Of a DNA stretch of 64,000 nucleotides, positions 16,996 through 27,347 are shown one piece after another. A model generated the notes under the pieces. The model was not told the origin of the DNA, made no database searches, and worked only from the letters and a program-made list of their open reading frames with translations. Numbering within the stretch: the stretch's first letter is position 1; each line of letters starts with the position of its first letter. Location: positions 1 to 64,000 of the forward strand of contig NZ_BJMN01000041.1 of assembly GCF_006539185.1 (NCBI RefSeq). Reading direction: 5' to 3'. Both the position numbers and the translations under genes were made by a program. This DNA comes from Streptomyces gardneri. Its GTDB lineage: Bacteria; Actinomycetota; Actinomycetes; Streptomycetales; Streptomycetaceae.

Positions 16996-17613
16996 ATGGA
17001 CACGACGACACTGGCGGCCTTCCTGGCCGTGGACCTGCTGCTGGTGTTCACCCCGGGCGCGGACTGGGCCTACGCGATCTCCGCCGGACTGCGGGGGCGC
17101 TCGGTCGTCCCGGCCGTGACCGGGCTGATCGTCGGGCACGCGGCCTACGCGCTCGTGGCCGTCGCGGGCCTGGCGGTGCTCGTGGCGAGCTCCCCGGCCG
17201 TACTCACCGCACTGACCATGGTGGGCGCCGGCTACCTGCTGTGGCTGGGCTGGGGCGTCCTGCGGCAGCCGGCCGTGCCGACGGCGGCGGGAGGAGGCGC
17301 GGAGGTCTCCCGCCTCCAGGCCATGCTCAAGGGGGCGGGGATCAGCGGCCTGAACCCGAAGGCGCTGCTGCTGTACTTCTCGCTGTTCCCGCAGTTCATC
17401 GACTCCGCGACGGGCTGGCCCGTCGCCGCGCAGACCGGGCTGCTCAGCACGATGCACCTGACCGCCTGCGCCGTCGTCTACCTCTCCGTCGGCGTCCTGG
17501 CCCGCACGGTACTGAGCACCCGGCCCTCGGCCGCCCGGGCCGTCACCCGGATCAGCGGTGCCATGATGATCGCCATCGGCGCCTTCCTGCTGGTGGAACG
17601 TCTGGCCGGCTGA
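16996..17613 (+). CDS. LysE/RhtB-family amino-acid exporter
   Basis: 205 aa from ATG 16996 (GAGAGGGA ribosome site). Six hydrophobic segments and LysE signatures: FTPGADWAYAISAGLRGRS in the first loop, GHAAYALVAVAGLAVL, GAGYLLWLGWGVLR and SGLNPKALLLYFSLFPQFI. Expected to export a small amino acid or derivative by proton exchange. The divergent Lrp-type gene probably provides substrate-dependent control. The thioesterase gene follows after 45 bp. Confidence 0.93.
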   Translation: MDTTTLAAFLAVDLLLVFTPGADWAYAISAGLRGRSVVPAVTGLIVGHAAYALVAVAGLAVLVASSPAVLTALTMVGAGYLLWLGWGVLRQPAVPTAAGGGAEVSRLQAMLKGAGISGLNPKALLLYFSLFPQFIDSATGWPVAAQTGLLSTMHLTACAVVYLSVGVLARTVLSTRPSAARAVTRISGAMMIAIGAFLLVERLAG

Positions 17614-17658
17614 GGGACCCGTCCCGCTCCACCCGACACGGCCCGAAGGAGAGCGCGC

Positions 17659-18117
17659 GTGGAAGACCGTACGCAGCAGGAACAGGCGAGCCCCGCGGTG
17701 CGCAAGCGCGTACGGGACAGCTTCGACCTGCAGGGCCTGATGTCCCACCTCGGCGCACGGATCACCCACATCGGACCGGGCCGCGTCCACATCGCGCTCC
17801 CGGCCCGCCCCGAGGTGACCCAGCAGCGCGGCTACGTCCACGCCGGCGCCACCAGCGCCATCGCGGACAGCGCCGGCGGCTACGCGGCGCTCACGCTGTT
17901 CGACGAGGAATCCGATGTCCTCACCGTCGAGTACAAGATCAACCTCCTCGCGCCCGCCGCGGGCGACCACCTCGAAGCGATCGGCACCGTCCTCAAGTCC
18001 GGTCGCACTCTGACCGTCTGCGGGCTGGAGGTCCACGGAGTCCAGGCCGACGGCACCCGGAAGCTCGTCGCCAACGGCCAGCAGACCCTGATCCGCGTCG
18101 ACAGGCCCACCGCGTGA
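17659..18117 (+). CDS. PaaI-type hotdog thioesterase
   Basis: 152 aa from GTG 17659 behind GAAGGAGAG. One hotdog domain: FDLQGLMSHLGARITHIGPG, then RGYVHAGATSAIADSAGGYAAL (the HAG...ADSAGG segment is the acyl-CoA thioesterase active-site helix) and VLTVEYKINLLAPAAGDHLEA. Likely hydrolyses an acyl-CoA. Its stop overlaps the MBL-fold hydrolase start by 4 bp (GTGA), so the two are translated together. Confidence 0.9.
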   Translation: MEDRTQQEQASPAVRKRVRDSFDLQGLMSHLGARITHIGPGRVHIALPARPEVTQQRGYVHAGATSAIADSAGGYAALTLFDEESDVLTVEYKINLLAPAAGDHLEAIGTVLKSGRTLTVCGLEVHGVQADGTRKLVANGQQTLIRVDRPTA

Positions 18118-19100
18118 ACCCCGAGGCGTCCACCCCGGCCCTGCCGTCCTGGCTGACGTGGTGGCAGCGCCCCTTCCCCGACGCCAACACCCTCCTGCTG
18201 CACGGCCGGCAACCGGCCCTGGTCGACACCGGCTTCGTCGGCCACGCCGACGAGACCGCCGCCTGGGCCCACGCACACGCCGGACACGTCGACCTGGTCG
18301 TCAACACCCACTGGCACTCCGACCACGTCGGCGGCAACGCCCTCCTCCAGGCCCGGGGCGCCGCCATCGCCGCCGGAACCCCGGAGGCCGAGGCGATCAC
18401 CCGCCGGGACCCCGGCTGCTGCGCGGCCGAGTACCTCGACCAGCCCGTCGCCCCGTACGAGGTCGACATACCGCTCGACGACGGACGCATCCTCCGCCTC
18501 GGGGACGCCGACTGGGAGGTCGTCCACACCCCCGGCCACACCCCCGGACACCTGGCCCTGTGGCAGCCGGAGGAACGGCTCCTCGTCGTCGGGGACGCGC
18601 TGTCCGACTACGACGTCGGCTGGGTCGCGCTCGCGCTCGACGGCCCCGACGCGGCCACCACCGCCCTCGCCTCCCTCCAGCGGATGGCCGACCTAGCCCC
18701 CCGCGTGATCCTCCCCTCCCACGGCCCGATCCCCGCCGACCCCCCGGCCGCGTTCGCCGCGGCCCTGCGCCGCGCCCAACGCCTCGTCGACGACCCGGCC
18801 GGAGCGGTCTGGTACGGCGCCCGCAGGATCCTCGCCTTCGCCCTGATGATCCGCGACGGGATCCCGGCCGACGAGATCGAGCCGTACCTCCACGCCCGCG
18901 CCTGGCTGAACGACGCCGCCCACCAACTCGACATCCCCCCGGAGACCCTCGCGACCGAACTGGTCACGACCATGCTCCGCAGCGGCGCAGTACTCCTCCG
19001 AAACGGCCGCATCCACGCCACCGCCGCCCACACCCCCGTGCCGCCCGAGACGTTGAGCACCCCCTACCCCCGAACCTGGCCGGCGCCCGCACCACACTGA
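18114..19100 (+). CDS. MBL-fold metallo-hydrolase
   Basis: 328 aa from GTG 18114, overlapping the thioesterase stop. Metal ligands of the metallo-beta-lactamase fold are clear: NTHWHSDHVGG (HxHxDH) near residues 63-72, HTPGHTPGHLALW (third His), VVGDALSDYDVGW (bridging Asp) and LPSHGP (last His). The C-terminal ~100 residues (LAFALMIRDGIPADEIEPY, HQLDIPPETLATELV) form a helical extension, as in glyoxalase-II-like and thioester-cleaving members. Coupling to a hotdog thioesterase suggests thioester or lactone hydrolysis, though no substrate can be named. Confidence 0.9.
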   Translation: MNPEASTPALPSWLTWWQRPFPDANTLLLHGRQPALVDTGFVGHADETAAWAHAHAGHVDLVVNTHWHSDHVGGNALLQARGAAIAAGTPEAEAITRRDPGCCAAEYLDQPVAPYEVDIPLDDGRILRLGDADWEVVHTPGHTPGHLALWQPEERLLVVGDALSDYDVGWVALALDGPDAATTALASLQRMADLAPRVILPSHGPIPADPPAAFAAALRRAQRLVDDPAGAVWYGARRILAFALMIRDGIPADEIEPYLHARAWLNDAAHQLDIPPETLATELVTTMLRSGAVLLRNGRIHATAAHTPVPPETLSTPYPRTWPAPAPH

Positions 19101-19119
19101 CCACCCCCGAACAGCAAAA

Positions 19120-19141
19120 AGACCCTCCCGAAGGAGGGTCT
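19120..19141 (-). terminator. Rho-independent terminator of tRNA-Arg
   Basis: On the minus strand a 9-bp perfect stem AGACCCTCC/GGAGGGTCT closes a UUCG tetraloop and is followed by a T run (AAAAA at 19116-19120 on the plus strand). It starts 10 bp after the tRNA 3' end. Confidence 0.93.
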
Positions 19142-19150
19142 CGCGCTGTG

Positions 19151-19223
19151 CGCCCCCGGCAGGACTCGAACCTGCGGCCAAGTGCTTAGAAGGCACCTGC
19201 TCTATCCACTGAGCTACGGGGGC
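19151..19223 (-). tRNA. tRNA-Arg (anticodon UCU)
   Basis: 73 nt on the minus strand. Acceptor stem GCCCCCG/CGGGGGC, D-arm TAGCTCAGTGGATAGAGCA, anticodon stem-loop GGTGC-CTTCTAA-GCACT with anticodon TCT, and T-arm CAGGTTCGAGTCCTG. Discriminator is G and the CCA end is not encoded. It decodes AGA/AGG, rare codons in Streptomyces. tRNA-Arg genes can serve as integration sites, but no integrase or repeated 3' end is nearby. Confidence 0.97.
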
Positions 19224-19520
19224 CGGGTGGTGGCCGTGTGGCCTGGAGGCCCTGGTGGGTGGGGTGTGGCCTGCCGGGACAAGGATAGGGCTCCGATCGC
19301 CTTGGCCCGGGTGCTTCACCTGCGTGGCACGATGTGGAGGTTCGGTGAAGCGGAACGATAATCGCAGGCAGGTGCGATTCGCGCAGCGGTTTTCACGCCA
19401 CTCGGGGCGGGTGTTGTGCACTCGTTATGCCTGCGGTCCCGGTCGCCCTTCCCTTCTCTCGGCGCGCAGGGCGCCTATACGCTTCAAAAACACTCATAAA
19501 TTGGGCATTCTTCGCATGTG

Positions 19521-21152
19521 GTGACCTTGGACGAACGGCCTCAGCTGATCGACGCACTCTCCGCCCTGCGCGACCGTGTCGCCGCCGTGCGTCTCCCACT
19601 CCCTCTCCCGGGCGCATCACGCGCCCGGCAGACCCGGGCCGAGCTCCTCGCTCAGCTCGACGACTATCTGGTGCCCCGCCTGAAGGATCCCGACGCTCCC
19701 CTCCTCGCCGTCGTCGGCGGCTCCACCGGGGCCGGGAAGTCCACGCTCGTCAACTCCCTTGTGGGGCGGCGCGTCAGCGAGTCGGGGGTGCTCAGACCCA
19801 CCACCCGCACCCCTGTCCTCGTCTGCCACCCCGAGGACCACCACTGGTTCGCCGGGATGCGTGTCCTTCCGCAGCTCACCCGCGTCTGGCTGCCCCAGGC
19901 CGACGAGGAGCACCCCGTCGAGGAACCGCCCGAGGAGAACGCCCTGCGGGTCGAGACCGCCGCCTCCCTGCCGCGCGGGCTCGCCCTGCTCGACGCGCCC
20001 GACATCGACTCCCTCGTCGTCGAGAACCGTCTCCTCGCCGCCGAGTTGATCTGCGCCGCCGACATCTGGGTGATGGTCACCACCGCCTCGCGGTACGCCG
20101 ACGCCGTCCCCTGGCACCTCCTCCGTACCGCGAAGGAGTACGACGCCACCCTCGTCACCGTCCTCGACCGCGTCCCGCACCAGGTCATCGGCGAGGTCTC
20201 CCGCCAGTACGAGGCCCTCCTCGACAAGGCCGGCCTCGGCGACGTGCCCCGCTTCACCATCCCCGAACTGCCCGAGTCCACCGACGGAGGCAGCGGCCTC
20301 CTGCCCGACAGCGCCGTCGCCCCGCTGCGCGGCTGGCTCGCCCACCGTGCCGAGGACCCCGCCGCCCGCCAGCAGGCCCTCCACCGGACCGCCACCGGGG
20401 TCATCGACTCCCTCGACAGCCGACTCCCCGAACTGGCCGGCGCCGTCGCCGCCCAGTACGCCTCCGCCGTCCGCCTCGGCGGCGCCGTCGAGACCGCCTA
20501 CCGCGAGCAGGCCAAGCGCGTGCGGCAACAGCTGGGTCGTGGTGCCGTCCTCGCCGGCGACGCCCGCACCCGCTGGCGCGGCTACCCCCGCGACAGCACC
20601 GCCGACGAACTCCTCGACGCCCTCGCCGAGTCCCTCGCCGCACTCCTGCACTGCGCGGTGGCCGCCGCGGAGGAGCGCGTACGCGACGCCTGGCAGCGCG
20701 ACCCCGCCGCCGACGCCCTCGGCCCGCCGCGGACCGGCGGCGACCGGGAGGCGGGGGAGCGGACCGGCGTGGAGGTGCGCCGCTGGCGCCGCGTCCTCGA
20801 AGAGCTGGCCGAGGAGGAGGTACGGAACGTCGAGCGGCCCTCCGGCTCCCGCTCCTCCCGCGCCTCCCGCACCGCCGTCCCCGAGGCCGACACCGTCGCC
20901 GCCCTCCTCGCCGCCTCCCTCCTCGGCGGCCGGCGCACCCGGGCCGCGGGCGACCGCCTCGCCGAACTCCTCGGCGCCCAGGCCGCCCTGCGCCTGCGCG
21001 ACAAGGGCGGCGAGCTGGTCCTCTCGTACGTCGACCGCGTCCTGCACGCCGAGCGCGACCGGCGCCTCGCCCCCCTCGACGGACTCGACGTGACCCCCGA
21101 GCCGCAGGCGGAGCTCATCGCCGCGCTCTCCGTACTGCAGAAGGAGAAGTGA
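19521..21152 (+). CDS. dynA: Dynamin-like GTPase DynA
   Basis: About 543 aa; tandem GTGs at 19518 and 19521 both fit, and no ribosome site is seen, so the mRNA may be nearly leaderless. P-loop GGSTGAGKST at ~66-75, switch motif LLDAPDIDSL (DxxG-like) near 155, then TVLDRV as a weak G4. The C-terminal half is helical and charged with no membrane segment. It is followed by a second GTPase with two membrane helices and then a second SSB, the arrangement I recall for Streptomyces dynAB-ssbB. DynA and DynB stabilise FtsZ ladders during sporulation septation; that role is transferred from published work. 3 bp separate the two genes. Confidence 0.85.
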   Translation: MTLDERPQLIDALSALRDRVAAVRLPLPLPGASRARQTRAELLAQLDDYLVPRLKDPDAPLLAVVGGSTGAGKSTLVNSLVGRRVSESGVLRPTTRTPVLVCHPEDHHWFAGMRVLPQLTRVWLPQADEEHPVEEPPEENALRVETAASLPRGLALLDAPDIDSLVVENRLLAAELICAADIWVMVTTASRYADAVPWHLLRTAKEYDATLVTVLDRVPHQVIGEVSRQYEALLDKAGLGDVPRFTIPELPESTDGGSGLLPDSAVAPLRGWLAHRAEDPAARQQALHRTATGVIDSLDSRLPELAGAVAAQYASAVRLGGAVETAYREQAKRVRQQLGRGAVLAGDARTRWRGYPRDSTADELLDALAESLAALLHCAVAAAEERVRDAWQRDPAADALGPPRTGGDREAGERTGVEVRRWRRVLEELAEEEVRNVERPSGSRSSRASRTAVPEADTVAALLAASLLGGRRTRAAGDRLAELLGAQAALRLRDKGGELVLSYVDRVLHAERDRRLAPLDGLDVTPEPQAELIAALSVLQKEK

Positions 21153-21153
21153 C

Positions 21154-23028
21154 GTGGTGGATGTGGACGACGAGCGAGGCCGTGGGCGTGACCGTGGTCG
21201 GGGCCGTGACGGAGAGGGTGGGGGCCGGCACGGCGGCCCTGTGCCCGGGGCAGCCGGGAGTTGGGACGACGGGCTGATCGCCCGGCGCGCGAGCGACAGG
21301 GCCGCCGTCGCGACCGGGGACGAGGGGCGACACGCGCCCGAGGAGGACATGCTCCCCGCCCTCGGCGGGAACTACGGCGGCCCTCTCCGCACCCGCCTCG
21401 ACGCCCTCCACGAGCTCGTCGGGCTCTCCCGCACCCGGGTCGAGAGCGAGGCCCTCGCCGAGGCCGGGCGCGTCCTCGACGAGGCCGCCGCCCGTCAGCG
21501 GCTCTCCTCCCGGCACACCGTGATCGCCCTCGCCGGCGCCACCGGCAGCGGCAAGTCCACGCTCTTCAACGCCCTCGCCGGCGTCCCCGTCTCCGAGACC
21601 GGTCTGCGCCGCCCCACCACCTCCGCGCCCATCGCGCTCTGCTGGTCCGAGGGCGCCGCCGGCCTCCTCGACCGGCTCGCCGTCCCCAGCCGGCTCCGCC
21701 GCCGCCCCCTCGCGGGCGGCGCGGCCGATGCCGACCTCCAGGGCCTCGTCCTCGTCGACCTCCCCGACCACGACTCGGCCGTGACCGCCCACCGCGACCA
21801 GGTCGACCGGGTCCTCGGCCTCGTCGACGCCGTCATCTGGGTCGTCGACCCCGAGAAGTACGCCGACGCCGCCCTCCACGAGCGCTACCTGCGCCCCCTC
21901 GCCGGACACGCCGAGGTCACCTTCGTCGTCCTCAACCAGATCGACCGGCTCGGCGCCGAGGCCGCCGACCTCGTCCTCGACGACCTGCGCCGCCTCCTCG
22001 ACGAGGACGGAGTGGCCCTCGGCGAGCACGGCGAACCCGGCGCCACCGTCCTCGCCGTCTCCGCGCTCAGCGGCGAGGGCATCCCCGAACTGCGCGAACT
22101 CATCGGCTGCTTCGTCCAGGACCGGACCGCGCCCGAGCGCCGCCTCGCCGCCGACATCGACGCCGCCGCCCTCCGGCTGCGCCCCGCCTACCTCGCCGAC
22201 GGCCGCGCCGGCCTCGACGAGCGCGCCCGGGGGGACTTCACGGACCGGCTCGCCCTTGCCGTCGGCGCCCAGGCCGCCGGGGAGGCCGCCGAGCGGGTCT
22301 GGCGCCGGGGTGCCATCCGCGCCTGCGGCACGCCCTGGCTGCGGCTCTACCGCTGGTACGAGCGACTGCGCGCCCACGGCTCCACCGACCCGCGCCTCGA
22401 CTCGCCCGCCGAGGACGAACTGACGGCGCGCCAGCGCGTCGAGCAGGCGGTACGGATCGTCGCCGACGAGGCCTCGCGCGGACTCCCCACCCCTTGGGCG
22501 CAGGCCGTCAGGGAAGCTGCGGCGCGCGGGGCCGAGGGGCTCCCGGAGGCCCTCGACGAGCTGATGGCCGGCCTGGGCGACCCGGCCGCCCGGCCGCCCA
22601 GGCCCGCCTGGTGGCCCGCCGCCGTCCTCGCGCAGGCCGTGATGACGCTTCTGCAGATCTTCGGCGCCCTGTGGCTGGTGGGCCAGATCGTCGGCGTCGT
22701 GGAGCCCGGTCTCCTTCCGCCGGTCCTCGTGATGCTCGGCGGGATCGTCGGCGGGCCGCTCGTCGAATGGGCCTGCGAGGGAGCGGTGAAGGGCCCCGCC
22801 CGGCGGTACGGCCAGGAGGCCGAGCGTCGGCTGAGGGAGGCCGCCGCGGCCTGCGGCCGGGCCCGGGTGCTCGACCCGGTGGCGGCGGAGCTGATGCGCT
22901 ACCGGGAGGTGCGCGAGCAGTACGCGACGGTGGTCGGTACCCGTCCCTCGGCGCGGGTGGTCGGGGGGATCCGGTCCGGCGCCTCGTCGCGGCTGGGGGC
23001 GACGAGGGCGGGCGTGCGGGGGAGGTAG
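21154..23028 (+). CDS. dynB: Dynamin-like GTPase DynB, membrane-anchored
   Basis: 624 aa from GTG 21154 with AAGGAGAA upstream at the end of dynA. The first ~60 residues are Arg/Gly/Asp-rich and disordered. P-loop GATGSGKST at 128-136, RRPTTSAPIAL (G2-like), LVDLPDHDSA (DxPG-like G3 with D in place of G) and VVLNQIDRLG (NQxD, G4). Two adjacent hydrophobic helices at about 495-560 (VLAQAVMTLLQIFGALWLVG; LLPPVLVMLGGIVGGPLVEW) form a hairpin that would anchor it, matching the described DynB topology with DynA as soluble partner. The Arg-rich C-terminus ends in GATRAGVRGR. Confidence 0.87.
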   Translation: MVDVDDERGRGRDRGRGRDGEGGGRHGGPVPGAAGSWDDGLIARRASDRAAVATGDEGRHAPEEDMLPALGGNYGGPLRTRLDALHELVGLSRTRVESEALAEAGRVLDEAAARQRLSSRHTVIALAGATGSGKSTLFNALAGVPVSETGLRRPTTSAPIALCWSEGAAGLLDRLAVPSRLRRRPLAGGAADADLQGLVLVDLPDHDSAVTAHRDQVDRVLGLVDAVIWVVDPEKYADAALHERYLRPLAGHAEVTFVVLNQIDRLGAEAADLVLDDLRRLLDEDGVALGEHGEPGATVLAVSALSGEGIPELRELIGCFVQDRTAPERRLAADIDAAALRLRPAYLADGRAGLDERARGDFTDRLALAVGAQAAGEAAERVWRRGAIRACGTPWLRLYRWYERLRAHGSTDPRLDSPAEDELTARQRVEQAVRIVADEASRGLPTPWAQAVREAAARGAEGLPEALDELMAGLGDPAARPPRPAWWPAAVLAQAVMTLLQIFGALWLVGQIVGVVEPGLLPPVLVMLGGIVGGPLVEWACEGAVKGPARRYGQEAERRLREAAAACGRARVLDPVAAELMRYREVREQYATVVGTRPSARVVGGIRSGASSRLGATRAGVRGR

Positions 23029-23075
23029 CCCCGAGGCCCTTCCTTCCCTCCTGTTCCCCCTTCCGGGTAGGGGAG

Positions 23076-23102
23076 TTGTCCCCAATCGTCAGCTTGTCCA
23101 CA
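23076..23102 (+). promoter_or_regulatory. Two DnaA-box-like 9-mers before ssbB
   Basis: TTGTCCACA at 23094-23102 is the preferred Streptomyces DnaA box, and TTGTCCCCA at 23076-23084 differs by one base. Both face the same way, 18 bp apart start to start, and lie 75-100 bp before the SSB start codon. DnaA control is inferred. Confidence 0.5.
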
Positions 23103-23176
23103 GGTCTCGACGGGAACGTCCCGCCTGCCCCCACCATGGTGCCGACCGAGAAGAACGCACAGGTGGGGGCGGAACC

Positions 23177-23635
23177 ATGAACGACACGACCGTGACGCTC
23201 GTCGGCAACGTGGCGACGGCGGTGGAGTACCGGGAGACGGCCGGAGGCGGGGTGGCGAGGTTCCGCTTCGCGGTGACCGCGCGACGCCGGGACCGCGAGA
23301 CGGGGCTCTGGTCCGACGGGAACACCAGCTTCTACACGGTGTCGGCCTGGCGGTCGCTCGGGGCCAACCTCGCGGCCTCCGTATCCGTCGGAGAACCCCT
23401 CGTGGTGCACGGCCGGTTGAAGGTGCGGGAGGACGAGCGCGACGGGCAGCGCAAGACCTTTGTGGACGTGGACGCACTGGCCGTGGGGCACGATCTGACG
23501 CGGGGTACGGCGGCCTTCCGAAGGGTGGCGAAAGCGGAGCAAGTGCCCCGCCCGGAGGCCGAACCGACCCTCGTCCAAGCACCGGAACAGGACCCTTGGA
23601 CGGAGGCCACGAAGCGGTTGGTGACCGCCCCCTGA
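23177..23635 (+). CDS. ssbB: Single-stranded DNA-binding protein SsbB
   Basis: 152 aa from ATG 23177. An OB-fold SSB core spans 1-110 (TVTLVGNVATAVEYRE, RFRFAVTARRRDRETG, FYTVSAWRSLGANLAASV, VVHGRLKVREDE). The C-terminus (TKRLVTAP) lacks the acidic DDDIPF tip of housekeeping SsbA that recruits replication proteins, as reported for Streptomyces SsbB, which acts in chromosome segregation during sporulation. Linkage to dynA/dynB fits a sporulation context. A separate promoter is likely because 148 bp separate it from dynB. Confidence 0.9.
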   Translation: MNDTTVTLVGNVATAVEYRETAGGGVARFRFAVTARRRDRETGLWSDGNTSFYTVSAWRSLGANLAASVSVGEPLVVHGRLKVREDERDGQRKTFVDVDALAVGHDLTRGTAAFRRVAKAEQVPRPEAEPTLVQAPEQDPWTEATKRLVTAP

Positions 23636-23674
23636 CCATGTGTGGTGGGGATTTGTCGACCAACTCGCGGGAGG

Positions 23675-23703
23675 GATAACGATTCTGATTCGGAATGGTT
23701 ATC
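23675..23703. promoter_or_regulatory. Imperfect AT-rich inverted repeat before the thioester-protein gene
   Basis: GATAACGATTC (23675-23685) and GAATGGTTATC (23693-23703) form 11-bp arms with one mismatch around a 7-nt centre. The GATAAC...GTTATC outline recalls Fur/Zur-type boxes. It lies about 155 bp upstream of the ATG at 23860. The regulator is unknown. Confidence 0.45.
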
Positions 23704-23859
23704 TGAACGTATGGCAGGGCACCGGGGGGTTCCGCATCCATAGGATTCCCGGGTACTCATGTGGCACATGAGCCCATCGAGTCTGTGAGTCTGCTGGCGT
23801 GCGCTCCCCCCATGCGAATCGACCAAGTTCGCGGAGCGGTGCGCCCGGAGGGGAATGCA

Positions 23860-25338
23860 ATGTTTTCAGTTCGTGGGCGTGGTGCTGCCCGTCTGGCCGC
23901 CGCGACCCTGGTCTCCGGCATCGTCGCGGTCGGTGCGATAGCCACCGCCGCTCCGGCTTTCGCCGATGAGCCCGTCCCGGGTACGGGCGGTGTCACGGCG
24001 AAGCTCGGCGGTCTGACGGAGGACGCCGGCGGCGTCCTGATCACCGAGAAGAACGGCGACAAGTGGCCGGTCACCGGTGGTCTCTTCAAGATGGAGGTCG
24101 GAGGTGGAGGCACGCTCTTCACCTACTGCATCGACCTCCGTACCCCGGCCAAGCACGACTTCGACTACAAGGAAGTCGGCTGGGGCGAGTCCTCCCTGCA
24201 CAACAACGAGAACGCCGGCAAGATCCTCTGGATCCTGAAGAACGGCTACCCGGAGCTCTCCGCCGACCAGCTCGGCTCGAAGCTCGGCGTCGAGCTCTCC
24301 AAGAGCGAGGCCGCCGCCGGCACCCAGGCCGCGATCTGGACGCTCTCCGACGACGTCACGGCCACGCCGAAGAGTGACGACGCCAAGAAGCTGACGGAGC
24401 AGCTCCTCAAGGACGCCGTCACGCTGGAGGAGCCGAAGGCCTCCCTGGCCCTCTCCCCGTCCTCCGTCGCGGGCAAGGCCGGCGAGAAGCTCGGCCCGAT
24501 CACCGTCACCACCAACGCCAAGCCGACCATCGCGGTCGCCCCGGGTGCCCCGGCCGGCGTCAAGATCGTCGACAAGGCCGGCCAGCCGGTCACCGAGGCG
24601 AAGAACGGCGACGAGATCTTCTTCGACGTTCCCGCCGGCACCGCCGACGGCAGCGCCGAGCTGACCGCCGAGGCCACCGCCGAGGTCTCCCTGGGCCGCG
24701 CCTTCGTCTCCGTCGACGGCCCGTCCCAGACGCTGATCCTCGCGGGCTCCACCGCCTCCACCGTCACCGCCAAGGCCGCTGCGACCTGGGCGAAGAAGGG
24801 TGCCGTCCCGGCCGTCACGGTCGCGAAGGACTGCGCCAAGGGCGGCCTGGAGATCATCGCCTCCAACGAGGGCGACGAGGCCTGGACCTTCGACCTGAAG
24901 GGCACCTCGTACACGATCGGTGCCGGTGAGACGAAGACCGTGACGGTCCCGCTCGCCGAGGACGAGGCGTACAACTTCACGATCACCGGCCCGAACGGCT
25001 TCGAGGAGACCTTCGAGGGCGTCCTGGACTGCAAGACGGCCACCCCCGGCCCGAAGCCCTCCGAGACCACCCCCACCACGGAGCCTTCGACGGAGCCCTC
25101 GGAGACCCCCTCCACGCAGCCCTCGACGGAGACCCCGTCGGCCGCTCCGTCGACCACGGCCCCGACCGGTGACACCACCGGCACGACCGGCACCACCGGC
25201 ACCACCGGTGGCGGCGACCTCGCCGAGACCGGCAGCTCCAACGCGACCCCGATGATCGCCGGCATCGCCGCCGCGCTCGTCGTGATCGGTGGAGCCGCGG
25301 TGTTCGTCCTCCGCAAGAAGAAGGCTGCCGGTCACTGA
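23860..25338 (+). CDS. Thioester-domain surface protein with LAETG sortase signal
   Basis: 492 aa from ATG 23860, chosen for GGAGGGG upstream and an immediate signal peptide (cleavage APAFA-DE near 35). Residues ~45-185 form a thioester domain: Cys90 in FTYCIDL and Gln156 in AGTQAAIW are the pair that makes the internal Cys-Gln thioester in Gram-positive adhesins. The middle (~190-420) contains Ig-like or transthyretin-like beta domains with two further cysteines, followed by a Thr/Pro/Ser-rich stalk, LAETG near 454, a hydrophobic helix and the terminal KKK. LAxTG is the class E sortase signal of Streptomyces. Covalent attachment to surfaces or matrix is expected from the family but untested here. 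Confidence 0.9.
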   Translation: MFSVRGRGAARLAAATLVSGIVAVGAIATAAPAFADEPVPGTGGVTAKLGGLTEDAGGVLITEKNGDKWPVTGGLFKMEVGGGGTLFTYCIDLRTPAKHDFDYKEVGWGESSLHNNENAGKILWILKNGYPELSADQLGSKLGVELSKSEAAAGTQAAIWTLSDDVTATPKSDDAKKLTEQLLKDAVTLEEPKASLALSPSSVAGKAGEKLGPITVTTNAKPTIAVAPGAPAGVKIVDKAGQPVTEAKNGDEIFFDVPAGTADGSAELTAEATAEVSLGRAFVSVDGPSQTLILAGSTASTVTAKAAATWAKKGAVPAVTVAKDCAKGGLEIIASNEGDEAWTFDLKGTSYTIGAGETKTVTVPLAEDEAYNFTITGPNGFEETFEGVLDCKTATPGPKPSETTPTTEPSTEPSETPSTQPSTETPSAAPSTTAPTGDTTGTTGTTGTTGGGDLAETGSSNATPMIAGIAAALVVIGGAAVFVLRKKKAAGH

Positions 25339-25354
25339 CGGCGACTGACTCCAT

Positions 25355-25385
25355 GGAGTGATCCGCGTCACACGCGGATCACTCC
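25355..25385 (+). terminator. Strong hairpin after the thioester-protein gene
   Basis: A perfect 14-bp stem (GGAGTGATCCGCGT/ACGCGGATCACTCC) with a 3-nt loop lies 17 bp after the stop codon at 25338. No T run follows, as is common for Streptomyces terminators. Confidence 0.85.
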
Positions 25386-25680
25386 GTGAGGCTCCGCCCG
25401 ATGACCGCACGGCCATCGCACGGCCCCCGTACGACCCTGATGCGCGTCAGCGCCCGGGATCGTGCGGGGGCCGTCGCACGTCCGAGGCCTCTTCCGCGCC
25501 TCCAGGGCCCCTTCAGGCGCCGCCCGGGCCGCTTCCGCGCGTCCGGCGCCCCCGCCCCGCCCCCGCCCCGTTTCCGTTCCCTCTCCGCCCTCGCGCCGGT
25601 CTTACCGGTTTCCGCCTGAGGGTGGCGGTCAGGCAAGATGGGGTGTATCTGCCCACTCACTCTTCGCCGGACGGTTTCTC
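25386..25680. other. Intergenic leader region of ettA
   Basis: The stretch between the terminator and the ettA TTG start is GC-rich and repetitive in Pro/Arg-like codons, without ribosome site or family similarity in any frame. CAAGAT near 25634 could be a -10 element, but no matching -35 is convincing. Confidence 0.4.
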
Positions 25681-27345
<1,665 letters not shown>

Positions 27346-27347
27346 GC

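Noticed and set aside
19120..19223. tRNA-Arg as a mobile-element attachment site
   Set aside because: No integrase, no duplicated tRNA 3' end and no composition shift on either side.
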